From Tenacibaculum piscium (GTDB lineage: Bacteria > Bacteroidota > Bacteroidia > Flavobacteriales > Flavobacteriaceae), in assembly GCF_021390715.1 (NCBI RefSeq), contig NZ_JAJGWT010000009.1:1-64000 (forward strand): a stretch of DNA of 64,000 nucleotides, written 5' to 3'. Made by a program: the position numbers and the translations under genes. Below the pieces are notes generated by a model, which saw only the letters and a program-made list of their open reading frames with translations, was not told the origin of the DNA and did not search any database. Below are positions 26,641 to 35,426 of the stretch, piece by piece. Positions within the stretch are counted from its first letter, which is position 1, and each line of letters opens with the position of its first letter.

Positions 26641-26991
26641 TTATTCGTTGTGTAAAAAACGTTTTTTTGCTAACAATTCGGCTTCCGTTTCTACATTGTC
26701 ATCATCAGGAACACAACAATCTACTGGACAAACTGCCGCACATTGTGGTTCTTCATGAAAACCTTTACATTCCGTACATTTATCTGCTACGATGTAATAT
26801 ATTTCATCTGATATTGGTTCTTGATCAGTATCTGCGTTTTCTTTTTTACCATTTGGTAACACTACATTTCCTTGTAATTCAGTTCCGTCTGCATATTTCC
26901 AATCATCCGCTCCCTCGTAAATTGCCGTATTAGGACATTCTGGTTCACAAGCACCACAATTTATACATTCATCAGTTATTATAATTGCCAT
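26641..26991 (-). CDS. 4Fe-4S dicluster ferredoxin
   Basis: 116 aa, cytoplasmic. The first cluster motif is [16 protein letters not shown] (9-24). The second is [22 protein letters not shown], whose longer loop is typical of the YfhL/Alvin-type ferredoxins of Bacteroidota. It carries low-potential electrons; the partner is unknown. It is divergent from acyl-CoA reductase, a neighbourhood widely conserved in Flavobacteriia. Minus-strand promoter candidate: TATTTTTG (27026-27033) with TTG 20 bp upstream. Confidence 0.93.
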   Translation of the reverse strand: MAIIITDECINCGACEPECPNTAIYEGADDWKYADGTELQGNVVLPNGKKENADTDQEPISDEIYYIVADKCTECKGFHEEPQCAAVCPVDCCVPDDDNVETEAELLAKKRFLHNE

Positions 26992-27012
26992 AATTAATCT
27001 GTTTCAGTTTTG

Positions 27013-27033
27013 TAACTTTGCATTGCAAAAATA
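27013..27033. promoter_or_regulatory. Divergent -7 boxes for ferredoxin and acyl-CoA reductase
   Basis: Plus strand TAACTTTG (27013-27020) points to acyl-CoA reductase. Minus strand TATTTTTG (27026-27033) points to ferredoxin and has a TTTTG about 20 bp further upstream. Both match TANNTTTG. Confidence 0.5.
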
Positions 27034-27061
27034 GTTCCAAATTAATTTAGAAACAAAATAA

Positions 27062-28123
27062 ATGGATACAATCCAAAATAGAATTGAAGCTTTTATAAAA
27101 CTAGGTGTCTTTTTAGGACAATTTTCTCAATCGGAAGTTAAAAAGAAAGAAAATATTCCACATAATGAATTATTTTTTGATGGTTTTAAACATCAATTAA
27201 AAATAGCCGAAGAAAATAATAAATGGTTTACTACCGATAATTTATTATTTGCAACTCAAAATTGGAGCAACGCATTATCCGAAGAAAAAATACAACAATG
27301 GATTGCCAATGAAAAATTAGGAACTAATACGCCTCAAAAAGTTGCCATTATTATGGCAGGAAATATTCCATTAGTAGGTTTTCATGATTTTTTATCTGTT
27401 TTGATTTCTGGACATTCAGTTGTTGTAAAACAATCATCAAACGATAAACATTTACTGCCTTTTTTAGCCAAATATCTAGAATATATTTCGCCTGATTTAA
27501 AAGGAAAAATAAGTTTTACAGAAGATAAATTATCGGATTTTGATGCCGTTATCGCAACAGGAAGCAATAATACTGCCCGTTATTTTGAATATTATTTCAA
27601 AGGAAAACCAAACATTATTAGAAAAAGTAGAAACTCGGTAGCCGTTTTAACAGGAAACGAAACATCCGAAGATTTTGAGAATTTAAGTACCGATGTATTT
27701 CGTTATTTTGGCTTAGGATGTCGTTCGGTTTCCAAATTATTTGTGCCTAGAAATTATAATTTTGACGCTTTTTTTAACGGAATGTATCAGCAACAAGAAA
27801 TTATCAACAACGCCAAATACGCCAATAATTACGATTATAATAAAACCGTATATTTAATGAGTGAATTCGATATTTTAGAAAATGGTTTTTTAATGATTAA
27901 AGAAGATGCCAGTTACTCCTCGCCTATCGCCACCATTTTTTATGAATATTATGATACTATCGCCGATTTAAAAATAAAGATTTCACAAGAAAAAGAAAAA
28001 ATTCAATGCGTTGTTGCTCGTGATGTTTTCGAAAATGAAATCGCTTTTGGACAAACCCAACATCCCGAATTATGGGAATATGCCGACGGCGTAAATACCT
28101 TAGCTTTTTTATCGGAAATTTAA
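27062..28123 (+). CDS. Acyl-CoA reductase (LuxC-like)
   Basis: 353 aa member of the aldehyde-dehydrogenase-related LuxC family. Visible landmarks are VAIIMAGNIPLVGFHDFL (about 96-113), the nucleotide-binding-like DAVIATGSNNTARYFEYYF, and the probable catalytic cysteine in YFGLGCRSVSKLF. Family members reduce acyl-CoA or acyl-ACP to aldehydes; the physiological substrate here is unknown. First gene of a long rightward run (acyl-CoA reductase, serC, serA-like, DUF1015, yggS and onward). No luciferase or acyl-transferase genes are nearby, so no bioluminescence is implied. Confidence 0.88.
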   Translation: MDTIQNRIEAFIKLGVFLGQFSQSEVKKKENIPHNELFFDGFKHQLKIAEENNKWFTTDNLLFATQNWSNALSEEKIQQWIANEKLGTNTPQKVAIIMAGNIPLVGFHDFLSVLISGHSVVVKQSSNDKHLLPFLAKYLEYISPDLKGKISFTEDKLSDFDAVIATGSNNTARYFEYYFKGKPNIIRKSRNSVAVLTGNETSEDFENLSTDVFRYFGLGCRSVSKLFVPRNYNFDAFFNGMYQQQEIINNAKYANNYDYNKTVYLMSEFDILENGFLMIKEDASYSSPIATIFYEYYDTIADLKIKISQEKEKIQCVVARDVFENEIAFGQTQHPELWEYADGVNTLAFLSEI

Positions 28124-28203
28124 AAAAAAGAACTCGCTATAAAACTCGCCATAAATTTTGCACCTTTGTTATCTCTTAAAAATTATCCATAAAAAAGCAC
28201 CAA

Positions 28204-29274
28204 ATGAAAAAACATAACTTTAGTGCAGGTCCGTGTATTTTACCTGAAGAAGTTTTACAAAAAGCTTCCCAAGCAATTCTCAATTTTAATGATGATGATT
28301 TATCATTAATTGAAATTTCTCACCGAAGTAAACCCTTTGTTGATGTCATTGAAAAAGCACGAAATTTAGTTTTAGAATTATTAAATTTAGAAAATAAAGG
28401 CTACACCGCATTATTTTTACAAGGCGGTGCAAGTGGGCAATTTTTAATGACAGCCTATAATTTATTGAACAAAAAAGCAGGATATTTAAATACAGGAACT
28501 TGGAGTTCAAAGGCGATAAGAGAAGCAAAATTATTCGGCGAAATTGAGGAAGTTGCTTCTTCAGAAAATAAAAATTTCTCTTATATTCCTAAAAATTATA
28601 CCATTCCTACGGATTTAGATTATTTTCATTGTACCAGTAATAACACGATTTACGGAACACAAATGAAAAACTTTCCAAAAACAAATGTGCCGTTAATTTG
28701 CGATATGAGTTCGGATATTTTTTCGCGTCAATTAGATTTTTCAAAATTTGATTTGATATACGCAGGAGCTCAAAAAAATATGGGTCCAGCAGGAACAACA
28801 CTTGTGGTTATCAAAAATGAAATTCTAGGAAAAGTGGAACGAGAAATTCCATCAATGTTAAATTATCAAACGTTTATCGACAAAGAAAGTATGTTTAACA
28901 CGCCTCCCGTTTTTGCGATTTATACCTCGATGCTAACTCTTGAATGGTTGAAAAATTTAGGCGGAATCCCGTTTATTGAAAAAGTAAACGAGCAGAAATC
29001 AGCACTTTTATATGCCGAAATTGATAGAAATAAACTCTTTGAAGGAACTGCCCAAAAAGAAGACCGAAGCCACATGAACGCTACTTTTAAACTTAAAAAT
29101 GAAGCGTTGAAAAATGAATTTGATACGCTTTGGAAACAAGCAAATATCAACGGATTAGAAGGACATCGAAGCATCGGCGGATACCGCGCAAGTATGTACA
29201 ACGCACTGCCTTTATACAGCGTACAAGCACTTGTCGATGTGATGCAAGAATTTGAAAGAATACAAAAATTATAG
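28204..29274 (+). CDS. serC: Phosphoserine aminotransferase
   Basis: 356 aa PLP enzyme with all family landmarks. It has NFSAGPCILP at the start, SHRSKPF, the aromatic GTWSSKA, TSNNTIYGTQ, CDMSSD, the Schiff-base lysine in AGAQKNMGPAG (about 195), and EGHRSIGGYRAS for substrate phosphate binding. It makes phosphoserine from 3-phosphohydroxypyruvate and glutamate. It is intact, in contrast to the serA homologue that follows. The 81-bp gap to that gene holds an 8-bp tandem repeat. Confidence 0.97.
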   Translation: MKKHNFSAGPCILPEEVLQKASQAILNFNDDDLSLIEISHRSKPFVDVIEKARNLVLELLNLENKGYTALFLQGGASGQFLMTAYNLLNKKAGYLNTGTWSSKAIREAKLFGEIEEVASSENKNFSYIPKNYTIPTDLDYFHCTSNNTIYGTQMKNFPKTNVPLICDMSSDIFSRQLDFSKFDLIYAGAQKNMGPAGTTLVVIKNEILGKVEREIPSMLNYQTFIDKESMFNTPPVFAIYTSMLTLEWLKNLGGIPFIEKVNEQKSALLYAEIDRNKLFEGTAQKEDRSHMNATFKLKNEALKNEFDTLWKQANINGLEGHRSIGGYRASMYNALPLYSVQALVDVMQEFERIQKL

Positions 29275-29284
29275 CATCAGCATC

Positions 29285-29316
29285 AAAGAGTAAAAGAGTA
29301 AAAGAGTAAAAGAGTA
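29285..29316 (+). repeat. Four tandem copies of the octamer AAAGAGTA
   Basis: Exact units at 29285, 29293, 29301 and 29309, followed by a degenerate AAAAAAGTAAAG. It lies in the serC to serA-like spacer and could vary in copy number by slippage. Confidence 0.9.
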
Positions 29317-29355
29317 AAAAAAGTAAAGAATAATTAAAGCGTAATTCAGCATACA

Positions 29356-30312
29356 ATGAAAATATTAGCAAACGACGGAATTTCTGAAAGTGGAAAAAAT
29401 ACGTTAGAAAATGCAGGTTTTGAAGTAATTACAACCAAAGTTGCACAAGAACAATTACAAAACTTTATTAATGATGAAGCAATTAATGCAATCATTATTA
29501 AAAATAATATTCAAATACATTCCGAACTTATCGATAATTGCCCAAGCTTGAAATTAATAGCAAATGCAAGTACAAATAATGATAATATCGATGTTATATA
29601 CGCTCAAGAATGTGGCGTAGAAGTCGTAAATATCAATGATGCAAGTGCCAACGCAATTGCAGAACTCGTTTTTGCACACCTTTTAGGAATGGTGCGTTTT
29701 TTACATCAAGCCAATAGAGAAATGCCGTTAGAAGGCGATATGAATTTTAATTCACTGAAAAAACATTTTTCTGAAGGAACAGAACTTCGTGGAAAAACAT
29801 TAGGAATTATCGGCATGAATATCGACGGACAACAAGTAGCAAAAATTGCTCTCGGATTAGGAATGAAAGTAATTGGTTTTGATGTAGAATTTAATGATAC
29901 CATAACAATTCCTGTAGAATTTTATAATGGTCAAGTGATTGATATCGAAATTGAAATGACAAATTCTGATGAACTTTTAAAAGATGCCGATTTTATAACC
30001 CTGCATGTATCATCCGAAGAAAATCATGTAATTGGTGCTAAAGAATTTGAAAAAATGAAAAATGGCGTTGGTTTTATTAACGTAGCTCAAAGTGGTTTAG
30101 TCGATGAAATTGCACTTGTAAATGCCATCGAAAGTGGAAAAGTAAAATACGCAGGTTTAGATACTTTTGAGAATCAACCAACACCTGAAATTCAATTATT
30201 AATGAATCCTGAACTGTCTTTAAGCCCTAATATTGCTGCTTTAACACAAGAATCACAACATAAAATAAGCACCGAATTAGCAGATAAAATTATCAATTCA
30301 TTACATATTTAA
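29356..30312 (+). CDS. SerA-like D-2-hydroxyacid dehydrogenase homologue lacking catalytic residues
   Basis: 318 aa, same length and position as flavobacterial 3-phosphoglycerate dehydrogenase (serA), with an uninterrupted frame. The hallmark residues are changed. The substrate loop expected as GRGGVG-x-DNID reads ANASTNNDNID (69-79). The NAD loop expected as GxGxxG reads GMNIDG (153-158). The catalytic Arg of the N-x-A-R-G motif is Gln245 (INVAQSG). The Glu of ExEP is Gln274 (FENQP). The catalytic His of the PHIG motif is Asn292 (SPNIAA). The scaffold between these sites is well kept. This suggests a pseudoenzyme or a strongly repurposed protein. No ACT domain. Family motifs are recalled, not aligned. 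Confidence 0.85.
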   Translation: MKILANDGISESGKNTLENAGFEVITTKVAQEQLQNFINDEAINAIIIKNNIQIHSELIDNCPSLKLIANASTNNDNIDVIYAQECGVEVVNINDASANAIAELVFAHLLGMVRFLHQANREMPLEGDMNFNSLKKHFSEGTELRGKTLGIIGMNIDGQQVAKIALGLGMKVIGFDVEFNDTITIPVEFYNGQVIDIEIEMTNSDELLKDADFITLHVSSEENHVIGAKEFEKMKNGVGFINVAQSGLVDEIALVNAIESGKVKYAGLDTFENQPTPEIQLLMNPELSLSPNIAALTQESQHKISTELADKIINSLHI

Positions 30313-30378
30313 ACATTTTTTTGATATTTAAGCTTCTCGCTTTATTAAAAAATATCTTTAGCACTAAAAAAATTATCA

Positions 30379-31626
30379 ATGGCAATCGTAAAACCATTTA
30401 AAGCCGTTCGAGCCACTAGAGATAAAGTGGCGTTGGTTTCGGCAAAATCACATGAAATTTATACGCCAAAAATGCTAGATGCAAAATTAGCATTCAATCC
30501 GTATAGCTTTTTACACGTCATAAATCCTGGATATAAATATCATAAACAAGATGTTAGTGGCGAACAACGCTTCAAACTCGTGCATAATCGATATTTAGAA
30601 TTTAAAGAAAATGACGTTTTTAAACAAGATGAAATCCCAGCATTTTATCTCTATCAAAAAACAACCGCTACCAACTCTTTTTGCGGAATTATTAGTGCAA
30701 CTTCCGTGGAAGATTATCATCAAAATATCATCAAAAAACACGAAGGAACACTCAAAGAAAGAGAATTATTATTTGAAAATTATCTGAAAAATACAGGATT
30801 CAATGCAGAACCTGTGCTTCTTACCTATCCTGATAATCCAATTATTAATAAAATTGTAGCAAAATATCAGCAAAAAAGAGCCGAATATGAGTTTTCAACC
30901 ACCGATAAAGACCATCATTTATTATGGGTTATTGATAATCAAAATGATATTCAACAATTAATTGACGCTTTTAAAGACATCGAAACCTTATATATTGCTG
31001 ATGGTCATCATCGTTCAACTTCGGCGTGTTTGCTTGCCAAAAACTTAGCCAAAAAAAATCCGAAGCATACAGGAAAAGAAGCGTATAACTTTTTTATGAG
31101 CTACTTATTGCCCGAGAGTCAATTGAGTATTTATGAATTTAATCGGTTTATAAAAGATTTAAACGGACTCACTCCCGAAGAATTTTTAATCGAATTAGAT
31201 ACTTTTTTTAGAATCGAAAATAGAGGACAGGAATTATACAAACCCAAAGAAAAACATCATTTTAGCATGTATTTAAACGGCGAATTTTATGCCCTATACT
31301 TGCGAAAATCAAGATATAATTTTAAAAATGCCCTAAGTAAATTAGATGCACAAATTTTGTATAAAACCATTTTAAAACCTATTTTAGGAATTGAAGATAT
31401 TCGAAATGCCTCTAAAATTTTATATTCTCAAGATAAATCCGATAGTTTAGAACTGAAAACCAAAGTCGATACAGGCGAATTTAAAGTTTCCTTCGGAATG
31501 TTGCCAACCTCTATCAATGAAATCAAAGAAATTGTAGATGCCGATATGTTAATGCCTCCAAAAACAACGTATATCGAGCCAAAATTAAGAAGTGCTTTAA
31601 CGATTTATGAATTTGATTGTCAATAA
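30379..31626 (+). CDS. DUF1015-family protein
   Basis: 415 aa soluble protein. It matches DUF1015 (the former SpoOJ/ParA/ParB-related annotation), with AIVKPFKAVRATRDKVALVSAKSHE at the N-terminus split by strands, YIADGHHRSTSA (about 204-215) as the most conserved block, and YNFFMSYLLPESQLSIYEFNR. In Bacteroidota it normally follows serC-serA, as here, and may belong to serine metabolism. The HHR block suggests a nucleotide- or metal-binding enzyme. Function unproven. Confidence 0.9.
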   Translation: MAIVKPFKAVRATRDKVALVSAKSHEIYTPKMLDAKLAFNPYSFLHVINPGYKYHKQDVSGEQRFKLVHNRYLEFKENDVFKQDEIPAFYLYQKTTATNSFCGIISATSVEDYHQNIIKKHEGTLKERELLFENYLKNTGFNAEPVLLTYPDNPIINKIVAKYQQKRAEYEFSTTDKDHHLLWVIDNQNDIQQLIDAFKDIETLYIADGHHRSTSACLLAKNLAKKNPKHTGKEAYNFFMSYLLPESQLSIYEFNRFIKDLNGLTPEEFLIELDTFFRIENRGQELYKPKEKHHFSMYLNGEFYALYLRKSRYNFKNALSKLDAQILYKTILKPILGIEDIRNASKILYSQDKSDSLELKTKVDTGEFKVSFGMLPTSINEIKEIVDADMLMPPKTTYIEPKLRSALTIYEFDCQ

Positions 31627-31685
31627 AAAACAGCCAAACAAATCAAAAAAAATCACCAAAAAATTAAAAGAAAAATTTAAAAGAA

Positions 31686-32396
31686 ATGATAGGAATTAAA
31701 GAAAATTTAGCCCAAATAAAAACTAGCATTCCAGCAAATGTAACACTCGTTGCCGTTTCTAAAACAAAACCAATCGCCGATATTCAAGAAGCCTACAACG
31801 AAGGACAACGTGTATTTGGTGAAAATAAAATTCAGGAAATGGTCGCCAAATTTGATGCTTTACCTAAAGATATCAAATGGCATATGATTGGACATTTGCA
31901 AAGTAATAAAGTGAAATATATGGCGCATTTTGTCAATTTAATTCACGGAGTTGATAGCTTTAAAACACTCAAAGAAATCAACAAACAAGCTAAAAAACAC
32001 CACCGAATTATTAACTGCTTATTACAAGCCAGAATCGCCAAAGAAGATACGAAATTCGGACTGTCATTTCAAGATATTGATGCCATTATTACATCCGAAG
32101 AAATTGTAGCATTGCAAAATATTAAAATTGTCGGACTTATGGGAATGGCTACTTTTACAGACAATCAACAACAACTCGAAGAAGAATTTTTATCGCTAAA
32201 AAACTTTTTTGAAAATAAAAAACAGCAACAAGAAAATCAACAGGAAAATCAGCAAAAAAAACAAGAAGTAAAAAATATTGACTTAAAAATAATATCCATG
32301 GGAATGAGTGGCGATTATCCATTAGCCATAAAAAATGGTAGCACTATGGTACGAATTGGTAGCGCTATTTTTGGAGTTCGAAATTATATTGTTTAG
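31686..32396 (+). CDS. YggS-family PLP homeostasis protein
   Basis: 236 aa, fold-type III PLP-binding protein. The pyridoxal lysine is in VAVSKTKP (about 23-30). Other landmarks are FGENKIQEM, WHMIGHLQSNKVKYM, LMGMATFTDN and SMGMSGDYPLAIKNGSTMVRIGSAIFG. It buffers free PLP and has no known catalytic activity. An insertion rich in Gln, Lys and Asn (about 179-196), encoded by imperfect CAACAAGAAAAT-like repeats, lies just before the SMGMSGDY strand and is longer than usual. Confidence 0.94.
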   Translation: MIGIKENLAQIKTSIPANVTLVAVSKTKPIADIQEAYNEGQRVFGENKIQEMVAKFDALPKDIKWHMIGHLQSNKVKYMAHFVNLIHGVDSFKTLKEINKQAKKHHRIINCLLQARIAKEDTKFGLSFQDIDAIITSEEIVALQNIKIVGLMGMATFTDNQQQLEEEFLSLKNFFENKKQQQENQQENQQKKQEVKNIDLKIISMGMSGDYPLAIKNGSTMVRIGSAIFGVRNYIV

Positions 32397-32426
32397 ATTT
32401 ACAGTTATCAGTTTAAAAAAAAAGAT

Positions 32427-33515
32427 TTGTACGCAATTTTAGATATTGAAACCACAGGAGGAAAGTTTAACGAAGAAGGAATTACAGAAATTGCGATTCA
32501 TAAATTTGATGGACATCAAGTTGTAGATCAATTTATTAGCTTAGTGAATCCTGAACGAGAAATTCAGGAATTTGTCGTGAAATTAACAGGAATTAATAGC
32601 AATATGTTGCGTAACTCTCCTAAATTTTATGAAGTTGCAAAACGAATTATTGAAATTACCAAAGACTGTATTATTATCGCACATAATGCGAGTTTCGATT
32701 ATCGAATTTTACGTACCGAATTTGACCGATTAGGATTTGATTATCAACGAAATACCATCTGTACTGTAGCACTTAGTAAAAAATTAATCCCCGAAGCACC
32801 TTCGCATAGTTTAGGAAAATTATGTCGATTTGTCGGTATTCCGATGAGCGACCGACACCGAGCAAATGGCGATGCACTCGCTACAATTCAATTGTTTAAA
32901 CTTTTACTGGAAAAAGATATTGATAAAAATATCGTGCAACAATCTATAAAATATGCCGATAACAGACATATAAAACAACGCTATCTAAAATTATTAGAAA
33001 AATCACCCGAAAAAGAAGGACTTTTTTATGTGCATAATCAGCAAGGCACCATTATTTTTATCGGACGAGGACAAAATATAAAAAAAGAAGTCAATAAATT
33101 ATTTTTAAAAGAAAGCCCAAAAGGCGTAAATATTCTAAAAAGAATACACGAAATAACGTTTCAAGAAACTGGAAACCTGCTTTTTACACGCTTAAAATAT
33201 CATTTAGAATTGCTTAAATTACGTCCTAAATATAACGTTATTCGCAAACCAAAAATATCTGGTAAACATTTTAATCATGATACTTTTTTAATTCTTGATA
33301 AAGGAAGAAGCCCTGAAGAAAATGCCGTTATTTTAATCGAAAAAAATACCGTTTTAGGATATACCTACACCAATTTAGCCTTTCAAGAAAATAATTTATC
33401 CGTTTTAAAATCGATGCTAACGCCTATTGAAAATCGTGAAATTGCAAAAACAATTATCAAAAATTATTTACTCAAAAACAACGTTTCCAAAATTGTACGA
33501 TTAGAAATTGAGTAA
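32427..33515 (+). CDS. DnaQ-type 3'-5' exonuclease fused to a GIY-YIG-like domain
   Basis: 362 aa. The N-terminal DEDDh exonuclease has D6 and E8 (YAILDIETTGG), HNASFDYRIL (Asp91) and HRANGDA (His144, Asp149). The C-terminal part (about 198-275) resembles the UvrC/Cho GIY-YIG nuclease: GLFYVHNQQGTIIFIGRG...LELLKLRPKYN. There the usual Arg in the KKRV position reads Glu (IKKEV), so nuclease activity is doubtful. The start is TTG at 32427: the next codons already belong to the first exonuclease strand and no ATG is available. It may act in DNA repair or as a proofreading-like factor. Confidence 0.9.
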   Translation: MYAILDIETTGGKFNEEGITEIAIHKFDGHQVVDQFISLVNPEREIQEFVVKLTGINSNMLRNSPKFYEVAKRIIEITKDCIIIAHNASFDYRILRTEFDRLGFDYQRNTICTVALSKKLIPEAPSHSLGKLCRFVGIPMSDRHRANGDALATIQLFKLLLEKDIDKNIVQQSIKYADNRHIKQRYLKLLEKSPEKEGLFYVHNQQGTIIFIGRGQNIKKEVNKLFLKESPKGVNILKRIHEITFQETGNLLFTRLKYHLELLKLRPKYNVIRKPKISGKHFNHDTFLILDKGRSPEENAVILIEKNTVLGYTYTNLAFQENNLSVLKSMLTPIENREIAKTIIKNYLLKNNVSKIVRLEIE

Positions 33516-33572
33516 AAATAAATTGAAAATCTAGACACTAAAAAGTAATTACATAATAATATTGCTCCTATT

Positions 33573-34388
33573 TTGAAAAATACAAAAAACTGGAAAGAAA
33601 AATTACATGAAATAATTTATGAAGCCGATACACCCGCTGGTAAATTATTTGATATCATTTTATTAATTGCCATTCTTGCCAGTATTTTACTGGTCATGCT
33701 CGAAAGTGTGGAAAGTATCAATTCCAAACATGGTACACTTTTAAACATTTCAGAATGGATAATTACCATACTATTTTCTGTGGAATATATTATTCGCGTA
33801 ATTTCGATAAAAAAACCAGCGAAGTACATTTTTAGTTTCTATGGAGTTATTGATTTACTTTCTACAATTCCGAAATATTTGGCGATTTTTTTTACAGGAA
33901 CGCACAGTTTAGTTGCCTTAAGAGCCTTACGTTTACTACGGATTTTCAGAATTTTAAAACTTGCTCGTTTTGTTGGCGAATCGAATAATTTTATGAAAGC
34001 CTTAAAAGCTAGTAGAACAAAAATTACTGTTTTCTTGTTTTTTGTATTGATATTATCTGTTATTTTAGGAACCGTTATGTACTTAATTGAAGGCGGAGAA
34101 AACGGATTTACAAGCATTCCAAGAAGCGTTTATTGGGCAATTGTAACCTTAACCACCGTTGGTTATGGCGATATCGCACCACATACGCCTTTTGGACAAT
34201 TTGTAGCGAGTATTATTATGATCTTAGGATATGGAATTATTGCCGTTCCTACGGGAATTGTAAGTTCTGAAATGGTCAAAGTAAACGACCTAAATTTAAA
34301 CACACAATCTTGCCCAAACTGTTCGCATGAAGGACATGATGACAATGCCATTTTTTGCAATCATTGCGGAAATAAACTACACGATTAA
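33573..34388 (+). CDS. Voltage-gated-type potassium channel with C-terminal zinc ribbon
   Basis: 271 aa, six-transmembrane ion-transport family. S4 is arginine-rich (ALRALRLLRIFRILKLARF, about 111-129). The pore helix and filter are YWAIVTLTTVGYGDIAP, a K+ selectivity signature. The C-terminus carries a zinc ribbon CPNCSHEGHDDNAIFCNHCG. The start is TTG at 33573 (MKNTKNWKEKLHEI), because the first ATG lies inside S1. It follows another TTG-start gene in the same run. It should conduct K+ through the inner membrane; the ribbon may mediate assembly or sensing. Confidence 0.92.
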   Translation: MKNTKNWKEKLHEIIYEADTPAGKLFDIILLIAILASILLVMLESVESINSKHGTLLNISEWIITILFSVEYIIRVISIKKPAKYIFSFYGVIDLLSTIPKYLAIFFTGTHSLVALRALRLLRIFRILKLARFVGESNNFMKALKASRTKITVFLFFVLILSVILGTVMYLIEGGENGFTSIPRSVYWAIVTLTTVGYGDIAPHTPFGQFVASIIMILGYGIIAVPTGIVSSEMVKVNDLNLNTQSCPNCSHEGHDDNAIFCNHCGNKLHD

Positions 34389-34403
34389 AATTACACAATT
34401 AAA

Positions 34404-35306
34404 ATGAAAAACACCTTAATAACCATTGTTGGTGCTACCGCAATCGGAAAAACAGCATTAAGTATAAAACTTGCACAGCATTTTAATTGCAGTATTATTT
34501 CTTGTGATTCTCGTCAGTTTTTTAAAGAAATGAGCATCGGAACTGCAGTTCCTTCTTCGGAAGAATTGGAAGCTGCGCCACATCATTTTATTCAAAATAG
34601 AAGTATTTTTGATAACTATTCTGTCGGTCAATTTGAAAAAGATGCACTCGCTAAATTAGACGAATTGTTTACTGAAAATCCTGTGCAAATTATGGTTGGC
34701 GGTAGCGGTTTATATATTGATGCCGTTTTGAAAGGCTTGGATTATTTCCCTGAAGTCGATGCTAGTATCAGAGAAAAATTAACCCAAGAACTTGAAGAAA
34801 GTGGCATCGAAAAACTTCAAGAACAACTCAAAGAACTCGATATTGAAACGTATAATTCCATTACTATTGATAATCCGCATCGAGTAATGCGTGCTTTAGA
34901 GGTTTGTATTGGTAGTGGAAAAACATACAGTTCTTTTAAAAATAAACCCAAAGCACCTCGTAATTTTGAAGTTATCAAAATCGGTTTAACTGCCGACAGA
35001 CAAATTATGTACGACCGAATTAATAAACGTGTTGATATTATGTTAGAAAATGGTTTGCTTGAAGAGGCTAAAAAAATGCAACCTCATAAAGATTTAACCG
35101 CATTAAAAACTGTTGGATATCGCGAATTATTTGAATATTTTGAAGGGAATTTTACCAAAGAATTTGCCATTGAAGAAATTAAAAAAAATACCCGCCGTTT
35201 TGCAAAACGACAAGGAACTTGGTTTCGTAGAGATACCCAAATTAATTGGTTCGATTTTCAAGATGATATTCAAAAAATTATTACTTCTTTAGAAGATAAA
35301 ATATAA
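34404..35306 (+). CDS. miaA: tRNA dimethylallyltransferase
   Basis: 300 aa. The P-loop is VGATAIGKTALS (9-20), followed by SCDSRQFFKEMSIGTAVPS and the tRNA-binding RRFAKRQGTWFRRD near the C-terminus. It transfers a dimethylallyl group to A37 of tRNAs reading UNN codons. It starts 15 bp after the K+ channel gene and is probably in the same transcript. Confidence 0.97.
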   Translation: MKNTLITIVGATAIGKTALSIKLAQHFNCSIISCDSRQFFKEMSIGTAVPSSEELEAAPHHFIQNRSIFDNYSVGQFEKDALAKLDELFTENPVQIMVGGSGLYIDAVLKGLDYFPEVDASIREKLTQELEESGIEKLQEQLKELDIETYNSITIDNPHRVMRALEVCIGSGKTYSSFKNKPKAPRNFEVIKIGLTADRQIMYDRINKRVDIMLENGLLEEAKKMQPHKDLTALKTVGYRELFEYFEGNFTKEFAIEEIKKNTRRFAKRQGTWFRRDTQINWFDFQDDIQKIITSLEDKI

Positions 35307-35320
35307 AAATCGAATCCGTC

Positions 35321-35397
35321 AACCTGAATTTAGTTCAGGTTCTCATCATAATTTGCCGTAGTTACCTCTTTTAATGCGATGCTGAAATAAATTCAGC
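35321..35397. repeat. Pair of CTGAA/TTCAG hairpins after miaA
   Basis: AACCTGAA-TTTAG-TTCAGGTT (35321-35341) and GCTGAA-ATAAA-TTCAGC (35380-35396). Similar 'CTGAA...TTCAG' palindromes are common between genes in Flavobacteriaceae. They may end the miaA transcript or be remnants of a REP-like element. Confidence 0.6.
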
Positions 35398-35426
35398 CAC
35401 AAGGCATATCAAAACTTTTTTCACTG

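Noticed and set aside
27062..28123. Bioluminescence (lux) function for the LuxC-like reductase
   Set aside because: There are no luxA, luxB, luxD or luxE genes around; the gene order is the housekeeping one of Flavobacteriia.
29285..29316. Possible CRISPR-like array from regular repeats
   Set aside because: The units are 8 bp with no spacers and no cas genes nearby, so this is a simple tandem repeat.
29356..30312. Frameshift or sequencing error as the cause of the SerA changes
   Set aside because: The frame is continuous and the residues between altered motifs fit the family well, so single-base indels cannot explain the substitutions.
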